DNA of 64,000 nucleotides, from positions 16,875-80,874 of the forward strand of contig CAYUVH010000016.1 of NCBI GenBank assembly GCA_964448135.1, read 5' to 3'. Under the pieces are notes generated by a model. That model was given only the letters and a program-made list of their open reading frames with translations. It ran no database searches and had not been told where the DNA came from. This document shows, one piece after another, positions 1 to 8,568 of the stretch. Made by a program: the position numbers and the translations under genes. This DNA is from CAYUVH01 sp964448135 (GTDB taxonomy: Bacteria; Verrucomicrobiota; Verrucomicrobiia; Limisphaerales; UBA8199). Numbering within the stretch: position 1 is the stretch's first letter; every line of letters begins with the position of its first letter.

Positions 1-1147
1 TCTTCACCACCGATTGCATAACTGGCGCGGGCGGATTGAGGATAAAACGAAACACCGTTCCAGCGCCGCTACCGCCATCCACGGTTGTGCCATAGAGATG
101 GCCGTCTGGCCCGAACACCATTCCGGCATACGGCTGCGAGCCGTTGCTGTAGTTGAACGTGAACACGGTTTCGATCGTGCCATTGGTCGGCACTTTGAAG
201 ATCGTGCCGTAACCGGTCGCGCCGCCGTTGCGGGTCACGCCGTAGAGGCTGCCATCCGCGGCTGGCGTTAGCTCGGCGATCGGGTTCGCGCCGTTCGTAT
301 ATCCGAACGCGGCTACCATTTCGACGCTGTCGTTCGTTGCTACTTTGAAAATCGTCCCGTGATTGCCCGGCCCGCCGTTGGCGGTAGTGCCATAAAGCGC
401 GCCATCCGCCGCCAGCACCAGACTCGCCCATGGATACGCGCCATTGCTCGTGGCGAAAGCGAAGAAATTGGTAAACACCCCCGTGGATGACATTTTGAAC
501 ACAGTGCCCACGTTGTTCGAACCGCCGATGAGCGTCGTGCCGTAGAGCCAGCCGTTCGTATGCAGCAGCAATGCCGATTCCGGATTGCCGCCCTTTACAC
601 TATTGAAGGCAACCAGCCCCGTCGGCTGGGTATCCGTGTCGCCCATCTTGAATACCGTGCCGTAAACGCCCGGGCCGCCGGCTACCGTCGTGCCATAGAA
701 AACACCACTTGTGCCGGCGATCAATCCCCCGAATGGCGTCGAACCGTCCACGGTGGTATTGGTGAAGGATACCTGCACGGCAAGGTGGTTGCTCGCCAAC
801 TGAAACACGGTTCCGTGACTGAACGGGCCGCCATTGGCCGTGGTGCCGAAGAACACATCGCCTGACCGCAGCAGTCGCCCGTAAGGATTCGCGCCGTTTG
901 TGAATCCAAAGGAAGCCACCGGGAAAAACGTGCCATTCGTGGTAATTTTGAAGATGGAGCCCTGACCGCTCACCCCGCCGTAAGAAGTCGAGCCGTAGAA
1001 ACTGCCATCCTCACCCGGCACGAGGGCGGCTTGCGGGTATTGACCGTCGCTGGCGTTGAAGACATGGAGGGTGGTCAGCACGCCGGCGCGTGCCACGCCA
1101 AGAAACATTCCCGCCAGCAATGGCAGGCAAATTCGGATTCGCTTCAC
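1..1147 (-). CDS. Exported GloVer-repeat (beta-propeller-like) protein, C-terminus beyond left edge
   Basis: Reading the minus strand from a GTG at 1145-1147 gives a signal peptide (MKRIRICLPLLAG... cut near ARA) followed by at least seven repeats of about 50 residues. Each repeat carries the pattern LYGTT-x2-GG-x4-GT-(V/I)FK, for example ALYGTTANGGPGNHGTIFKV near 380. This is the GloVer tandem repeat (TIGR03803 type) found in large exported Verrucomicrobia and Planctomycetes proteins. The frame is open to base 1, so the gene continues outside the window; 382 codons are visible. It lies 26 nt downstream of the stop of the next exported protein on the same strand, so the two may be co-transcribed. 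No clear ribosome site precedes the GTG; I chose it because it is the only start that leaves a clean signal peptide. Biological role unknown, probably surface or extracellular. Confidence 0.85.
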   Translation of the reverse strand, partial: MKRIRICLPLLAGMFLGVARAGVLTTLHVFNASDGQYPQAALVPGEDGSFYGSTSYGGVSGQGSIFKITTNGTFFPVASFGFTNGANPYGRLLRSGDVFFGTTANGGPFSHGTVFQLASNHLAVQVSFTNTTVDGSTPFGGLIAGTSGVFYGTTVAGGPGVYGTVFKMGDTDTQPTGLVAFNSVKGGNPESALLLHTNGWLYGTTLIGGSNNVGTVFKMSSTGVFTNFFAFATSNGAYPWASLVLAADGALYGTTANGGPGNHGTIFKVATNDSVEMVAAFGYTNGANPIAELTPAADGSLYGVTRNGGATGYGTIFKVPTNGTIETVFTFNYSNGSQPYAGMVFGPDGHLYGTTVDGGSGAGTVFRFILNPPAPVMQSVVK

Positions 1148-1173
1148 AAAACCAGGTTGTTGACGCCGAACGC

Positions 1174-4100
1174 TCAAGGACACTTGAGCCGGTAGAATTT
1201 GTTCGTTCCCGTTGGCACCACCACATAGGGCGAAGAAACTCCCAAATCGGTCCAGATTCCAGTGGTTACCGAAGTCGCTTCCTGCAGAATCCCGCCGTCG
1301 GCCCAACTGACGGTGATCATGCCAGGGCTGATGGCAATGTTCAGGGTGGGTCGTCGCACGATGACCTGGAAGCTGCAACTGTTCGTGGTCCCGCCACACG
1401 CGGTGGCGGTGGCCACCACGGTATTCGTGGTGTCCCGGTTGAATAGGGTGCCGGAGGGCGGCGTCGAGGTGACCGTGACGGAGCCGCAGGCGCCGGTGGC
1501 GTTGATGGACCAGTTGACCGCGATATTGCTGCTACACGTGAGCACAACGATATTCGTGGGACAAACGAGGCTGGGTTTGTTTGTGTTCAGGAGGGTCACG
1601 GTTTGGATGCAATAGGAGGCGACCGCGAGGAAGATATTGCTGCCGCACGGAGACAGTCCGCAATTCGAGGCGACCACCCAGGTACGGGAGATAGAGCAAC
1701 CATTGGTCTGATCGGAGAAGGTGAGCTGGTAATTTGTGCCACAGCAGGCGTCAACCACCATGGGCGGGTCGAAACTCCAATTCGTGCTGCAAGACACGGT
1801 CTTGTTCGAGGCGCAGGTAATCATGGGCGGGTTGGTGTAATAGACGGTGACGGCCTGCGTGCAGACCATGCTGTTGCTGCAGCAATCCTGCGCGAGCCAG
1901 GACCGGACAATGACGTTGGTGTAGCCACAACCCTGATTGGTGACCGTGCTGAGAACGGTCAGATTGAGGTTTGTACAACAAGTCCCCAGGGCCATGGGCG
2001 GATCAAACGTCCAGCCACTGCCGCAGACCACATACTTGTTCGTCGAGCAAACGACGGCCGGCGCGGTGACGGGTGGCAAGGTGACGATTTGGGTGCAGGT
2101 GGCGGGGTTGTTGCAACAATCCATCGCCTGCCAGATGCGCGTGAAGGTCATACCGGTGCAAGGCTGGCCGTTGGTTACGGTGCTGGCCACCGACACCGTC
2201 ACGTTGGTGCCGCAACACAGGTCCGTGGCCATGGGCTGGTCGAAGGTCCACGCGTTGGTGCATTGCACGGTCTTGTTCGGCACGCACATGATGCTGGGCG
2301 GCGTGGTATCAATCACCGTGACTATCTGGGAGCAACCGGTTTGATTGCTACAGCAGTCGGAAATGGTCCAGTTGCGGGTGGCGGTGAAGTTGCAACCCGC
2401 GCCATTGGTAAAGGTGCCAGTCACGGCGATGCTCACGTTGGTACCGCAACAAATATCAAACGCGGTCGGGGGGTCGAATGTCCAGGCACTGCCGCATTGG
2501 ACGGTCTTGTTGGGAGGGCAGCCTACTATCGGTGGATCGAAGTCCAGGATGGTAACCCTCTGGCTGCAGAAAGCGCTTTGACCATAGCAATCTGTCAGAA
2601 TCCAGGTGATCGTCGCGACACGTGGACAATAGTTGTTCGTGTAAGCACTGGACGTGAGCGTGAAATTCGTCCCACAGCAGTTGGTCATTACGAATGGCTG
2701 GTCAAATACCCACGGGAGGCCGCATTGGACCGTCTTGTCCGGCAGACAATTCAGCGTGGGCGGCGGGCAGGGGAGATTGGTATTGCTGGTAATGATCTCG
2801 AAGGAGAGATCCAGGCTGTTGGTGAAGCCTGGGCGATGGAGGTCCACCCAGTTAAAGCCTGGCAGCATGCCGACAACCGCGTCGTCGTTCCAATTCGTCG
2901 GGCAAGTTTTCCAGCCGAAGAAGAACGGATTCGTCGCCGAGCAACTGGCCTGGACAGAAAGCCAATAGATGTTTCCGTTGGTCTGGTACCAGCACATGTT
3001 CGTCGGCAGATTGAAGACGTATTCCCAGATAACCGTGTCCGTGCCGATGATGCCGTTGCCGGGGGCGGTGGGGTCGTAGAATTGCTCAAACACACCGTTG
3101 GTGTAAGGGAAGGCGAAGTATTCATTCGGCTGGAAGCAGTAGCCGCAAAGTTGGAAGCCGGGCCGACTGTAATTATTGCCGTTGCGCGGAATGTCGGTCC
3201 ACAAGCCGAGGCAAATGCAGGGCGGCGTGGGCGGCAATTGGTCGGAAAGCCAGGAAGCCCAGAGTCGGATCTGGGTCAGCGGACCGGTGGCCGTGCAGAG
3301 GAAATCATCAGCGAGCATGTTCGATGGGCTGCTGGCCTTGACATCGAGGCCGCTGGTGGATGGGTCGGGCACCTGGAGCCACTTGTAGGCGTTTGTGGTA
3401 TTCGGCGGCGGGGGTTGATTGGTCCCGCTGGTGATGATCTCGAAGGAAAGATCCATGCTGTTCGTGTAGAGCGGCGGACGGCGCAGTTCCTGCCAGCCAA
3501 AGCCGGGCACGAACCCAAAGACCGCGTCATCGTTCCAGTTGGTCGGACAGGTTTTCCAGCCGAAGTGATAGAGGCTTTGATCGAAATTGCTGACGGTAAG
3601 CGAGAGCCAGTAAATGCTTCCGTTGGTTTGATACCAGCAGGTATTGGTTGGCATGGTGAAAATGTATTCCCACACCTGGCTGTCGAAGCTGAAGAAGCCC
3701 GGGTTCTGCGGGTCCCAGAACTTTTCGAAGAAGACGTTGGTGTAGATCAAGCCCGCGTACTGGCCCGGACAGAAGGAGGCGCTGCACAGCAACAGACCGG
3801 GCTGGCTGTACGGATTGAATTGATTGGTCGGGATGTCCGTCCAGAGACCGAGATTGAAACAAGCCTGCGTGGACTGATCAAATTCCCATGAGCCCCACAG
3901 ACGGATTTCCGTGATCGGGCCGGTGGCGTTGCAGCGGAAATCATCTGCCAGCATCTGGACGTCGGTTACACGCACGTCTATCCCGTTGGTGTTCGCCTCC
4001 GGAACCTGCAGCCACTTGTCAATTGTGGTGTTCGTGGGAATGACTCCAGGCGGGTTGGTGGTGGTCAGGGCGAAGGACAGGTCGAGGAGAAGGTTGGTGT

Positions 4101-4812
4101 TGATGGGATTGGCCAACTGGTTCCACGCAGTGAGGATGTTCGTGTTTTGGGGACCCCCTTGGAAGGCGTACAGGGAGCTGCCGCCATAAAAGTTGGTTGT
4201 TGTTTTCCACCCGATGTTGGTGAGTGGCAAACCGGCCAGGGTCGCGCTGACGGAAAGCCAGTACGTGATTGGTGTGTTGGGCGTCCCGGTCTGGACGAAG
4301 GGATTGGTGGGGTAAAAATTATACTGAAAAATCGCGTTGTCCGTGCCGAGGACGTTGGTGCCCTGGCTGGGATTCCAGAAGGTCTCAAGCGTGTTCGTCA
4401 CCCACAAGCGAACGAGGTACTGGGTGTAGTTGAAGGTCTGGTACCAAAGCAACGCGCCCGGCTGGTTGTAGTTGGTGAAGGGCGGGACCGGGGGGACGTT
4501 CGACCAGATCGCGACCGTGAGGAACAGGTTGGTGGTGTTGGGCACATTATTATTGAGATAAGATGCCCAGATATGGATGTCGGTGACCGGCGCCGTGTTG
4601 GTGCAGAGAAAATCACTCGCCAGGACGAGCGGTTGCCGGATCTGGACATCGTAGCCGCTGGGGCTGAGGTCCGGGTATTGCACCCACTTGGTGGCGTTGG
4701 TGGCGCTCGGCCAGTCGGCGCGGGCCGGGAGAGTTGCGACAGACAGAAGCGCAGCCGCTAGCAGGAGTTTGCCGTAGGGGAATGGATTGCAGGAAAGAAG
4801 GGTGGTGTGCAT
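1174..4812 (-). CDS. Exported 1212-aa protein with DUF7901-like modules and cysteine-rich HYR-like repeats
   Basis: The start ATG at 4812 gives a signal peptide (residues 1-32, ending PARA). Residues about 33-690 hold three similar modules, each opening with KW-(V/L)Q-x-P-D/E and then LA-(S/D)DF-(L/R)C and I-(H/R)-(I/L)W(A/G)S, a pattern I associate with the DUF7901 family. Residues about 690-1130 hold five repeats of roughly 85 residues that begin C-x-x-(N/D)KTVQC-G and contain WTFDPP and CCGTN, plus a sixth divergent one. They resemble HYR/Ig-like domains but are very rich in cysteine, including CC pairs. The last 75 residues form a small beta domain ending FYRLKCP, a common C-terminus of exported Verrucomicrobia proteins. 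No enzymatic motif is visible. The likely location is the cell surface or outside the cell; role unknown. The GloVer gene follows directly downstream. Confidence 0.9.
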   Translation of the reverse strand: MHTTLLSCNPFPYGKLLLAAALLSVATLPARADWPSATNATKWVQYPDLSPSGYDVQIRQPLVLASDFLCTNTAPVTDIHIWASYLNNNVPNTTNLFLTVAIWSNVPPVPPFTNYNQPGALLWYQTFNYTQYLVRLWVTNTLETFWNPSQGTNVLGTDNAIFQYNFYPTNPFVQTGTPNTPITYWLSVSATLAGLPLTNIGWKTTTNFYGGSSLYAFQGGPQNTNILTAWNQLANPINTNLLLDLSFALTTTNPPGVIPTNTTIDKWLQVPEANTNGIDVRVTDVQMLADDFRCNATGPITEIRLWGSWEFDQSTQACFNLGLWTDIPTNQFNPYSQPGLLLCSASFCPGQYAGLIYTNVFFEKFWDPQNPGFFSFDSQVWEYIFTMPTNTCWYQTNGSIYWLSLTVSNFDQSLYHFGWKTCPTNWNDDAVFGFVPGFGWQELRRPPLYTNSMDLSFEIITSGTNQPPPPNTTNAYKWLQVPDPSTSGLDVKASSPSNMLADDFLCTATGPLTQIRLWASWLSDQLPPTPPCICLGLWTDIPRNGNNYSRPGFQLCGYCFQPNEYFAFPYTNGVFEQFYDPTAPGNGIIGTDTVIWEYVFNLPTNMCWYQTNGNIYWLSVQASCSATNPFFFGWKTCPTNWNDDAVVGMLPGFNWVDLHRPGFTNSLDLSFEIITSNTNLPCPPPTLNCLPDKTVQCGLPWVFDQPFVMTNCCGTNFTLTSSAYTNNYCPRVATITWILTDCYGQSAFCSQRVTILDFDPPIVGCPPNKTVQCGSAWTFDPPTAFDICCGTNVSIAVTGTFTNGAGCNFTATRNWTISDCCSNQTGCSQIVTVIDTTPPSIMCVPNKTVQCTNAWTFDQPMATDLCCGTNVTVSVASTVTNGQPCTGMTFTRIWQAMDCCNNPATCTQIVTLPPVTAPAVVCSTNKYVVCGSGWTFDPPMALGTCCTNLNLTVLSTVTNQGCGYTNVIVRSWLAQDCCSNSMVCTQAVTVYYTNPPMITCASNKTVSCSTNWSFDPPMVVDACCGTNYQLTFSDQTNGCSISRTWVVASNCGLSPCGSNIFLAVASYCIQTVTLLNTNKPSLVCPTNIVVLTCSSNIAVNWSINATGACGSVTVTSTPPSGTLFNRDTTNTVVATATACGGTTNSCSFQVIVRRPTLNIAISPGMITVSWADGGILQEATSVTTGIWTDLGVSSPYVVVPTGTNKFYRLKCP

Positions 4813-5200
4813 AAGACTGCGTGGTTGGGTATGGTCATTTCCCTGACGCGGCGGCTTTGCCTGCCTGTTGCAAATCCGGCCCGCGCTGGCCCGTCCCTGC
4901 TGTCAAACCGCGACCGCAGGGCAATGTGAAGTACGTTCATGCCGACTGACTCTCAGTCGAGCCTGTAAACTGCGGTTGACAGCCCGAGAATGGTTCGACA
5001 ATGACACCGCCGTCAAGTGCGGAGTAAAAATTTTTATGCTGTTCATTAAATCGGAAATCGGGCTCGGAGCGGCGATGGCGGGGGAGCTATGGGTTGCACG
5101 CCTGCGGCGTTAAGTCGCCAGAGTCGTTCAATGGGGACAATGTCGCCTTTAACATCACAGGCAATGGAAACCCCAACGGTCTGATTATTCTGGCAGCCCT
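4813..5200. other. Intergenic stretch upstream of the 1212-aa protein gene
   Basis: Several short overlapping frames exist here but none has a convincing start or protein-like composition. The stretch is bounded on the left by the start of the minus-strand gene and runs into a decayed C-terminal fragment on the right. I see no RNA gene or clear hairpin. Confidence 0.5.
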
Positions 5201-5202
5201 GA

Positions 5203-5427
5203 CGTTGGAAACGGTATCCGATGCTGCGCATTTTTCTAACCCCGACGAATACAGCGGCCGTTTCCTGGCCTTCACCATCAACCGGCTGGAATTTACAGCA
5301 GAATACCAATTTGATGGGAACAAACTGGTTAACGCCGACCGAAACGATCAACGATGATGGGACGAATAAGTTCCTCGTGGTGAGCCCGCCGAAAAACCAG
5401 CGGTTTTTCAGGCTGCAAAAGCCCTGA
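5203..5427 (+). pseudogene. Remnant C-terminus of an exported repeat protein
   Basis: The last 50 codons of this frame read like the standard C-terminal beta domain of exported Verrucomicrobia proteins: WNLQQNTNLMGTNW, then NKFLVVSPP and FFRLQKP before the stop. An in-frame TGA at 5200-5202 closes the frame just upstream, and no signal peptide or body of a protein can be read before it in any frame. The simplest reading is the surviving 3' end of a deleted gene. A short independent gene starting at the ATG at 5221 is possible but less likely, because this domain normally caps a much longer protein. Confidence 0.6.
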
Positions 5428-5501
5428 TGCTGGTGAGAGTTGACGAATCGAAGCGTGCTGGCTAGCTGAGGCGGTGAGGCCGTGTGGGCTGCCTCAGTAT
5501 G

Positions 5502-5822
5502 TCACAACTTCGACTTCCCCGCCTTCCTCGCCTTGGCCCATCTCGCTTTCATCAACGCAGCCATCTTCGCCTTAAATCCAGCAGGCATCTTTTTCTTGGC
5601 CTTCTTCGGCTTTGCTCCTTTGCCGGCGCTGAATTTAGCCCAGCGTGCTTTGGCGGCTTTTAAGATGGCTCTTCTTCCAGCCGCAGACATCTTGTGTTTG
5701 CCGGGTGACGTTGGCGCAGATTCTTCCGATCCGAGGAGTGCGTTGAGTTCGTCGTTCAGGGCCAGGATCTTCTCTTGGATCGTGGCCGCTTTTCTGAGTT
5801 GTTGAGGAGTGATGTTGAGCAT
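5502..5822 (-). CDS. Small basic protein with KARWAK repeats, possible nucleoid protein
   Basis: This is a 106-residue protein. Residues 1-35 (MLNITPQQLRKAATIQEK...) form a predicted amphipathic helix. The rest is Lys/Ala-rich, with the element AKARWAK at about residue 58 and again as MKARWAKARKAG near the C-terminus, plus an intervening KPKKAKKK stretch. The composition is like histone-H1/AT-hook style DNA-binding tails, and similar lysine- and alanine-rich proteins occur in Pedosphaera relatives. DNA binding is an inference from composition only. It is a stand-alone gene. A hairpin with arms CTGAGGC/GCCTCAG (5466-5497) lies downstream but has no T run, so I do not call it a terminator. Confidence 0.75.
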   Translation of the reverse strand: MLNITPQQLRKAATIQEKILALNDELNALLGSEESAPTSPGKHKMSAAGRRAILKAAKARWAKFSAGKGAKPKKAKKKMPAGFKAKMAALMKARWAKARKAGKSKL

Positions 5823-6069
5823 GCGAAGAGATATTACCTGTACCGGATAGTGAAGTCAGAGCGTTTTTTGTTATTCCCATTAAGCCCATCGAGATGCAGC
5901 GGGATTATGACGCAGCAGCTTGGTATCTGTGAAAATGCCGGAAAGGACGATTACCGAGCGCCCCCGTGGCTTGTGCAAGGCCAGTAGGATGAACCGACTT
6001 TTCAGGGGCTCATCGCTTTCCGTATTAAGACAGTTGAATCGGGACTGGTTTTCTTTACCGGTTTCCGTA

Positions 6070-6669
6070 TCAGTGCGCCGCAGAAAGCTTCAGAATGTTG
6101 GGCCACAGTGGCTTAAAGTCCGAATCGCTCAGCGCACTCGTTGTCAACCTTTTGAGGCTGGCAATGGGTAGTGCCCGCAGGAACCAGTACCAAGCTTCTT
6201 CGGGATCGCCAAGCTGGCAGCAATAGCGGGCGAGGTTGTAGCGGATTAGGAATTGTCCAGCGTGGCACTCCACGACCCGCAGGAGAACGTTCCGTGCCTC
6301 CCGCGTTCGCTTCAGTTGGTGTAAAGCGGCGGCGTAGTGGACCCAGGCATCAGGACCGCATAAGGCGTGCTCGCACCTGACTTTTGCCACCTCGGCAACC
6401 GCCTCCCATTTGCCCTCCGCTGCAAACATCTCGCAGCGCAACTCCAGGGCCTTGGGATGCTCTCTGGCTTTCGGCTCGAGGCGTTCAAGCTCCTTGGTGG
6501 CCTCAAGGAGGTTGCCTCGTTGCAGCCATGCGCGAGCAGTGTAAACGGCCGTGATTTCGAGAGGTTCCGGCAGCTTGTAGGGTTCAAAAAACACAGGTTC
6601 TTCAGTGGCAAACTCGCACAATTGTCGAAGTTGACAAGCCCAACGGTCGAAGCCCAACGGTCGAAGCAT
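6070..6669 (-). CDS. TPR-like helical repeat protein
   Basis: This is a 199-residue protein with tetratricopeptide-like helix pairs. Residues about 38-70 read ITAVYTARAWLQRGNLLEA..., 75-110 carry AEGKWEAVAEVAK, 112-140 carry WVHYAAALHQLKRTREA, and 150-175 carry LARYCCQLGDPEEAWYW. The A/G/W positions fit the TPR helix A/B pattern. There is no signal peptide or membrane segment, so it is probably a cytoplasmic scaffold. Similar short TPR proteins occur as orphans in Verrucomicrobia; no partner is evident here. The start is uncertain, because the ATG at 6667-6669 sits just past a 14-bp tandem repeat (6637-6664) that lies in the first codons. Confidence 0.75.
   Translation of the reverse strand: MLRPLGFDRWACQLRQLCEFATEEPVFFEPYKLPEPLEITAVYTARAWLQRGNLLEATKELERLEPKAREHPKALELRCEMFAAEGKWEAVAEVAKVRCEHALCGPDAWVHYAAALHQLKRTREARNVLLRVVECHAGQFLIRYNLARYCCQLGDPEEAWYWFLRALPIASLKRLTTSALSDSDFKPLWPNILKLSAAH
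6637..6664. repeat. 14-bp perfect tandem repeat (two copies)
   Basis: The unit AGCCCAACGGTCGA occurs twice in a row, at 6637-6650 and 6651-6664, inside the first codons of the TPR-like gene. A 14-bp unit is not a multiple of three, so gain or loss of a copy would shift the reading frame at the N-terminus. Confidence 0.8.
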
Positions 6670-7006
6670 AAATCTTCACCCTAGGAGCCCGTCGCTTGAA
6701 AGTGAGGACAAGTGCCATTCTGACGCCGCTCTCGACTCGCTCGGTCCCGGTAATCACAACCTCCGGCGCTATACATTGGGGTGGAAAGATGGGACCTGTT
6801 TTCCAATCCAAGCCCCTATAAAACCATTCTTCCGCCCTCAACTGAACGGGCCCAGGCACCATCCACCTCATTCTGGCAGTGAAGGAGGCCTGTGTTTTGG
6901 GACTTGGACTCCCGTTGGTTAGTTGTCAAAAGGTATCATTTGAGATTCTCGAAAACCCTTCTCTGCACTCTGTCACCAACGCAGCCACAGAATTAGCGGC
7001 AGGAAC
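6670..7006. other. Gene-poor stretch upstream of the TPR gene
   Basis: This region is less GC-rich than the surroundings. One minus-strand frame (6602-6871, 89 codons) overlaps the TPR gene start and has a fairly protein-like composition, but no recognisable family and no ribosome site, so I do not call it a gene. Nothing else is seen. Confidence 0.4.
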
Positions 7007-7219
7007 TCAGTGGTTAATCTTCCGCAAGTCTTCCGATACTTTGTGTTCAACTGGAGTGCTCGGAATTTGTGGTTGATCCTCCGGCAACTCGGGCACATTC
7101 GATTCCTGCATTCCATCCTCCATGCTTGAACAGGAGGCGCAGATATTTGGATTGGAAGACAACACCTTCACACTCTTGGTCATCGGTTCGCCACACAACA
7201 TGCAGATTCGACGGTGCAT
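7007..7219 (-). CDS. Small protein with a CxxC...CxxC zinc-ribbon-like N-terminus
   Basis: This 70-residue protein begins MHRRICMLCGEPMTK and contains ICASC at about residue 30. The two CxxC pairs about 20 residues apart suggest a zinc-binding knuckle. The C-terminal half is acidic and proline-containing, without clear structure. I do not recognise a family. It sits alone between the TPR-like gene and a plus-strand orphan gene. The cysteine pattern makes it more likely real than random, but there is no supporting context. Confidence 0.5.
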   Translation of the reverse strand: MHRRICMLCGEPMTKSVKVLSSNPNICASCSSMEDGMQESNVPELPEDQPQIPSTPVEHKVSEDLRKINH

Positions 7220-7438
7220 GATTTGTCTTCGCGCGTCTCTTGAATTGGCCGGTCTCCTTCGAAATACTAATTGGGCTGAAGAGAAGTGTGCAGGTTTGTG
7301 GAGCCTTTGAATAGTCCGGTAAACTACCGACGATTCCTAAGGGCAAGGACCGACGAAATTACCCCAGCGTCGAAAAAGCAGAACATAATACCTAGCTCAC
7401 GTTGACCATTCCACAGTAATTGTTTATTTTGGCGTGGG

Positions 7439-7837
7439 ATGATTCCTGACCAGAGATCATTAAGCCGTTCCCAGGCAGAACGACTGGTCAGCTATTTGGC
7501 GATCTTTGAAACACCCGGCTACGTATTTAGGGAAAGCCACACGCCGGACAGATCTGAAACCATTCTCACCCAAGACACCTACGATTTTATTCGTCTGGTC
7601 CTCGTATTCGCCGGCACCAACACTTCTGAACGCCTTCGACTTCTCGACCTGCAGGCGTATGAAAAAGACGCTCATTTGCTGGGACAAGCCAGTGCCGACC
7701 TTCTCTTCGAACTCCTTTACCGTCACGTGCGCTTGGATCATTCCTCCCGAGGCCACCTTCTTGAACTGCTGGAAAACGGGCACATAATCGCCATGCTCAA
7801 GCGGCTCAGGGACCTTCAACCCACGCTGGCTTCTTGA
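7439..7837 (+). CDS. Hypothetical helical protein, 132 aa
   Basis: The translation (MIPDQRSLSRSQAERLVSYL...) has normal amino-acid composition and several amphipathic helices, for example RLRLLDLQAYEKDAHLLGQA and LLELLENGHIIAMLKRL. It has no signal peptide, no membrane segment and no motif I recognise. The ATG follows GGCGTGGG, a weak ribosome-site candidate. It is an orphan in the lower-GC patch between the remnants and the HU gene. I consider it a real gene of unknown function. Confidence 0.6.
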   Translation: MIPDQRSLSRSQAERLVSYLAIFETPGYVFRESHTPDRSETILTQDTYDFIRLVLVFAGTNTSERLRLLDLQAYEKDAHLLGQASADLLFELLYRHVRLDHSSRGHLLELLENGHIIAMLKRLRDLQPTLAS

Positions 7838-8080
7838 ATGGTGTTGCCGCCGTGATGCAACCAGCCTTCCCACCTCTGCCTTTTTTAGGGGAGATGGGCG
7901 ACGGGCGCCAACGAGATGGGGATGGGAAATCCCGCTGAAAAAACGCACCGCCGCCCAAATCCACTTCCTGGTTAAGAGCGAATGGCGGCAGCGTCAATGG
8001 TATGGTTTTCGAGAGGAGAGCCGGGTAGCAAAAGCGAGAGCGTTTTCGCTGATGCTCTGTTCCTGGCTGTCGATACAGAC

Positions 8081-8112
8081 AAAAGAGGCGAAGGAATTGA
8101 ATCCTCCGCCTC
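8081..8112 (-). terminator. Rho-independent terminator of the HU gene
   Basis: On the minus strand, GAGGCGGAGGAT pairs with TCCTTCGCCTC (one mismatch) around a short loop, and TTTTG follows directly. It begins about 25 nt after the HU stop codon, the expected place for an intrinsic terminator. Confidence 0.75.
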
Positions 8113-8135
8113 GCCACCAATAAAACCAGCCTCGC

Positions 8136-8423
8136 TTACTTGGTGCCCAGAATTGCGTCTTTGGCTGCCTTGGCGACGCGGAATTTGACCACACGCTTGG
8201 CCTTGATCTGGATGGTCTCGCCGGTTGCCGGATTCCGACCCATGCGAGCTTTCCGATTCACCAGCACAATTTTGCCCAGTCCGGGAATCGTGAAGGAGTT
8301 CTTGGCGTTCTTATAGGCCAGTGCAACCAGAGCTTCGAGGGTCTGCCCCGCTTGCTTTTTGGTTAGACCAACGGTTTCTGCCACAGATGTGACGATTTGT
8401 GATTTAGTTAATGCTTTTGCCAT
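8136..8423 (-). CDS. hup: HU/IHF-family DNA-binding protein
   Basis: This 95-residue protein has the size and layout of HU. The N-terminal dimerisation helices are MAKALTKSQIVTSVAETVGL and KKQAGQTLEALVALAYK. The beta arm contains the signature GRNPATGETI, which carries the intercalating proline, and is followed by IQIKAKRVVKFRVAKAAK. HU bends and compacts DNA as a dimer. I start at the ATG at 8423 (MAKAL) rather than an upstream in-frame start at 8450, because HU proteins begin exactly there. The gene stands alone and ends in a rho-independent terminator, so it is probably monocistronic. The symbol is generic, since bacteria often carry several HU paralogues. Confidence 0.95.
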   Translation of the reverse strand: MAKALTKSQIVTSVAETVGLTKKQAGQTLEALVALAYKNAKNSFTIPGLGKIVLVNRKARMGRNPATGETIQIKAKRVVKFRVAKAAKDAILGTK

Positions 8424-8568
8424 ATTTATGTTGAGCAGGGATAGCGGCAAATCCCAATAAACACAAGGGAAAGTTAGCCTTCACCCGCCATCGCCTGACG
8501 CCAAAACCTCGAAGTTCATTTCCGGGCGGCAATTCGGTGTGTTTGGCGGAAAGGGCCCGGCAGCAGCA

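Noticed and set aside
1603..3891. A 762-codon plus-strand open frame opposite the 1212-aa protein
   Set aside because: It runs antisense through the repeat region of a clear exported-protein gene; its composition is Arg/Gly/Val-rich without domains, as expected for a GC-rich antisense shadow.
5466..5497. CTGAGGC/GCCTCAG hairpin as a terminator of the small basic protein
   Set aside because: There is no T run after the stem on the relevant strand, and the loop is long.
6602..6871. Minus-strand 89-codon frame overlapping the TPR gene
   Set aside because: The sequence is moderately protein-like, but I could not connect it to the TPR frame by removing one 14-bp repeat unit, and it has no family or ribosome site.
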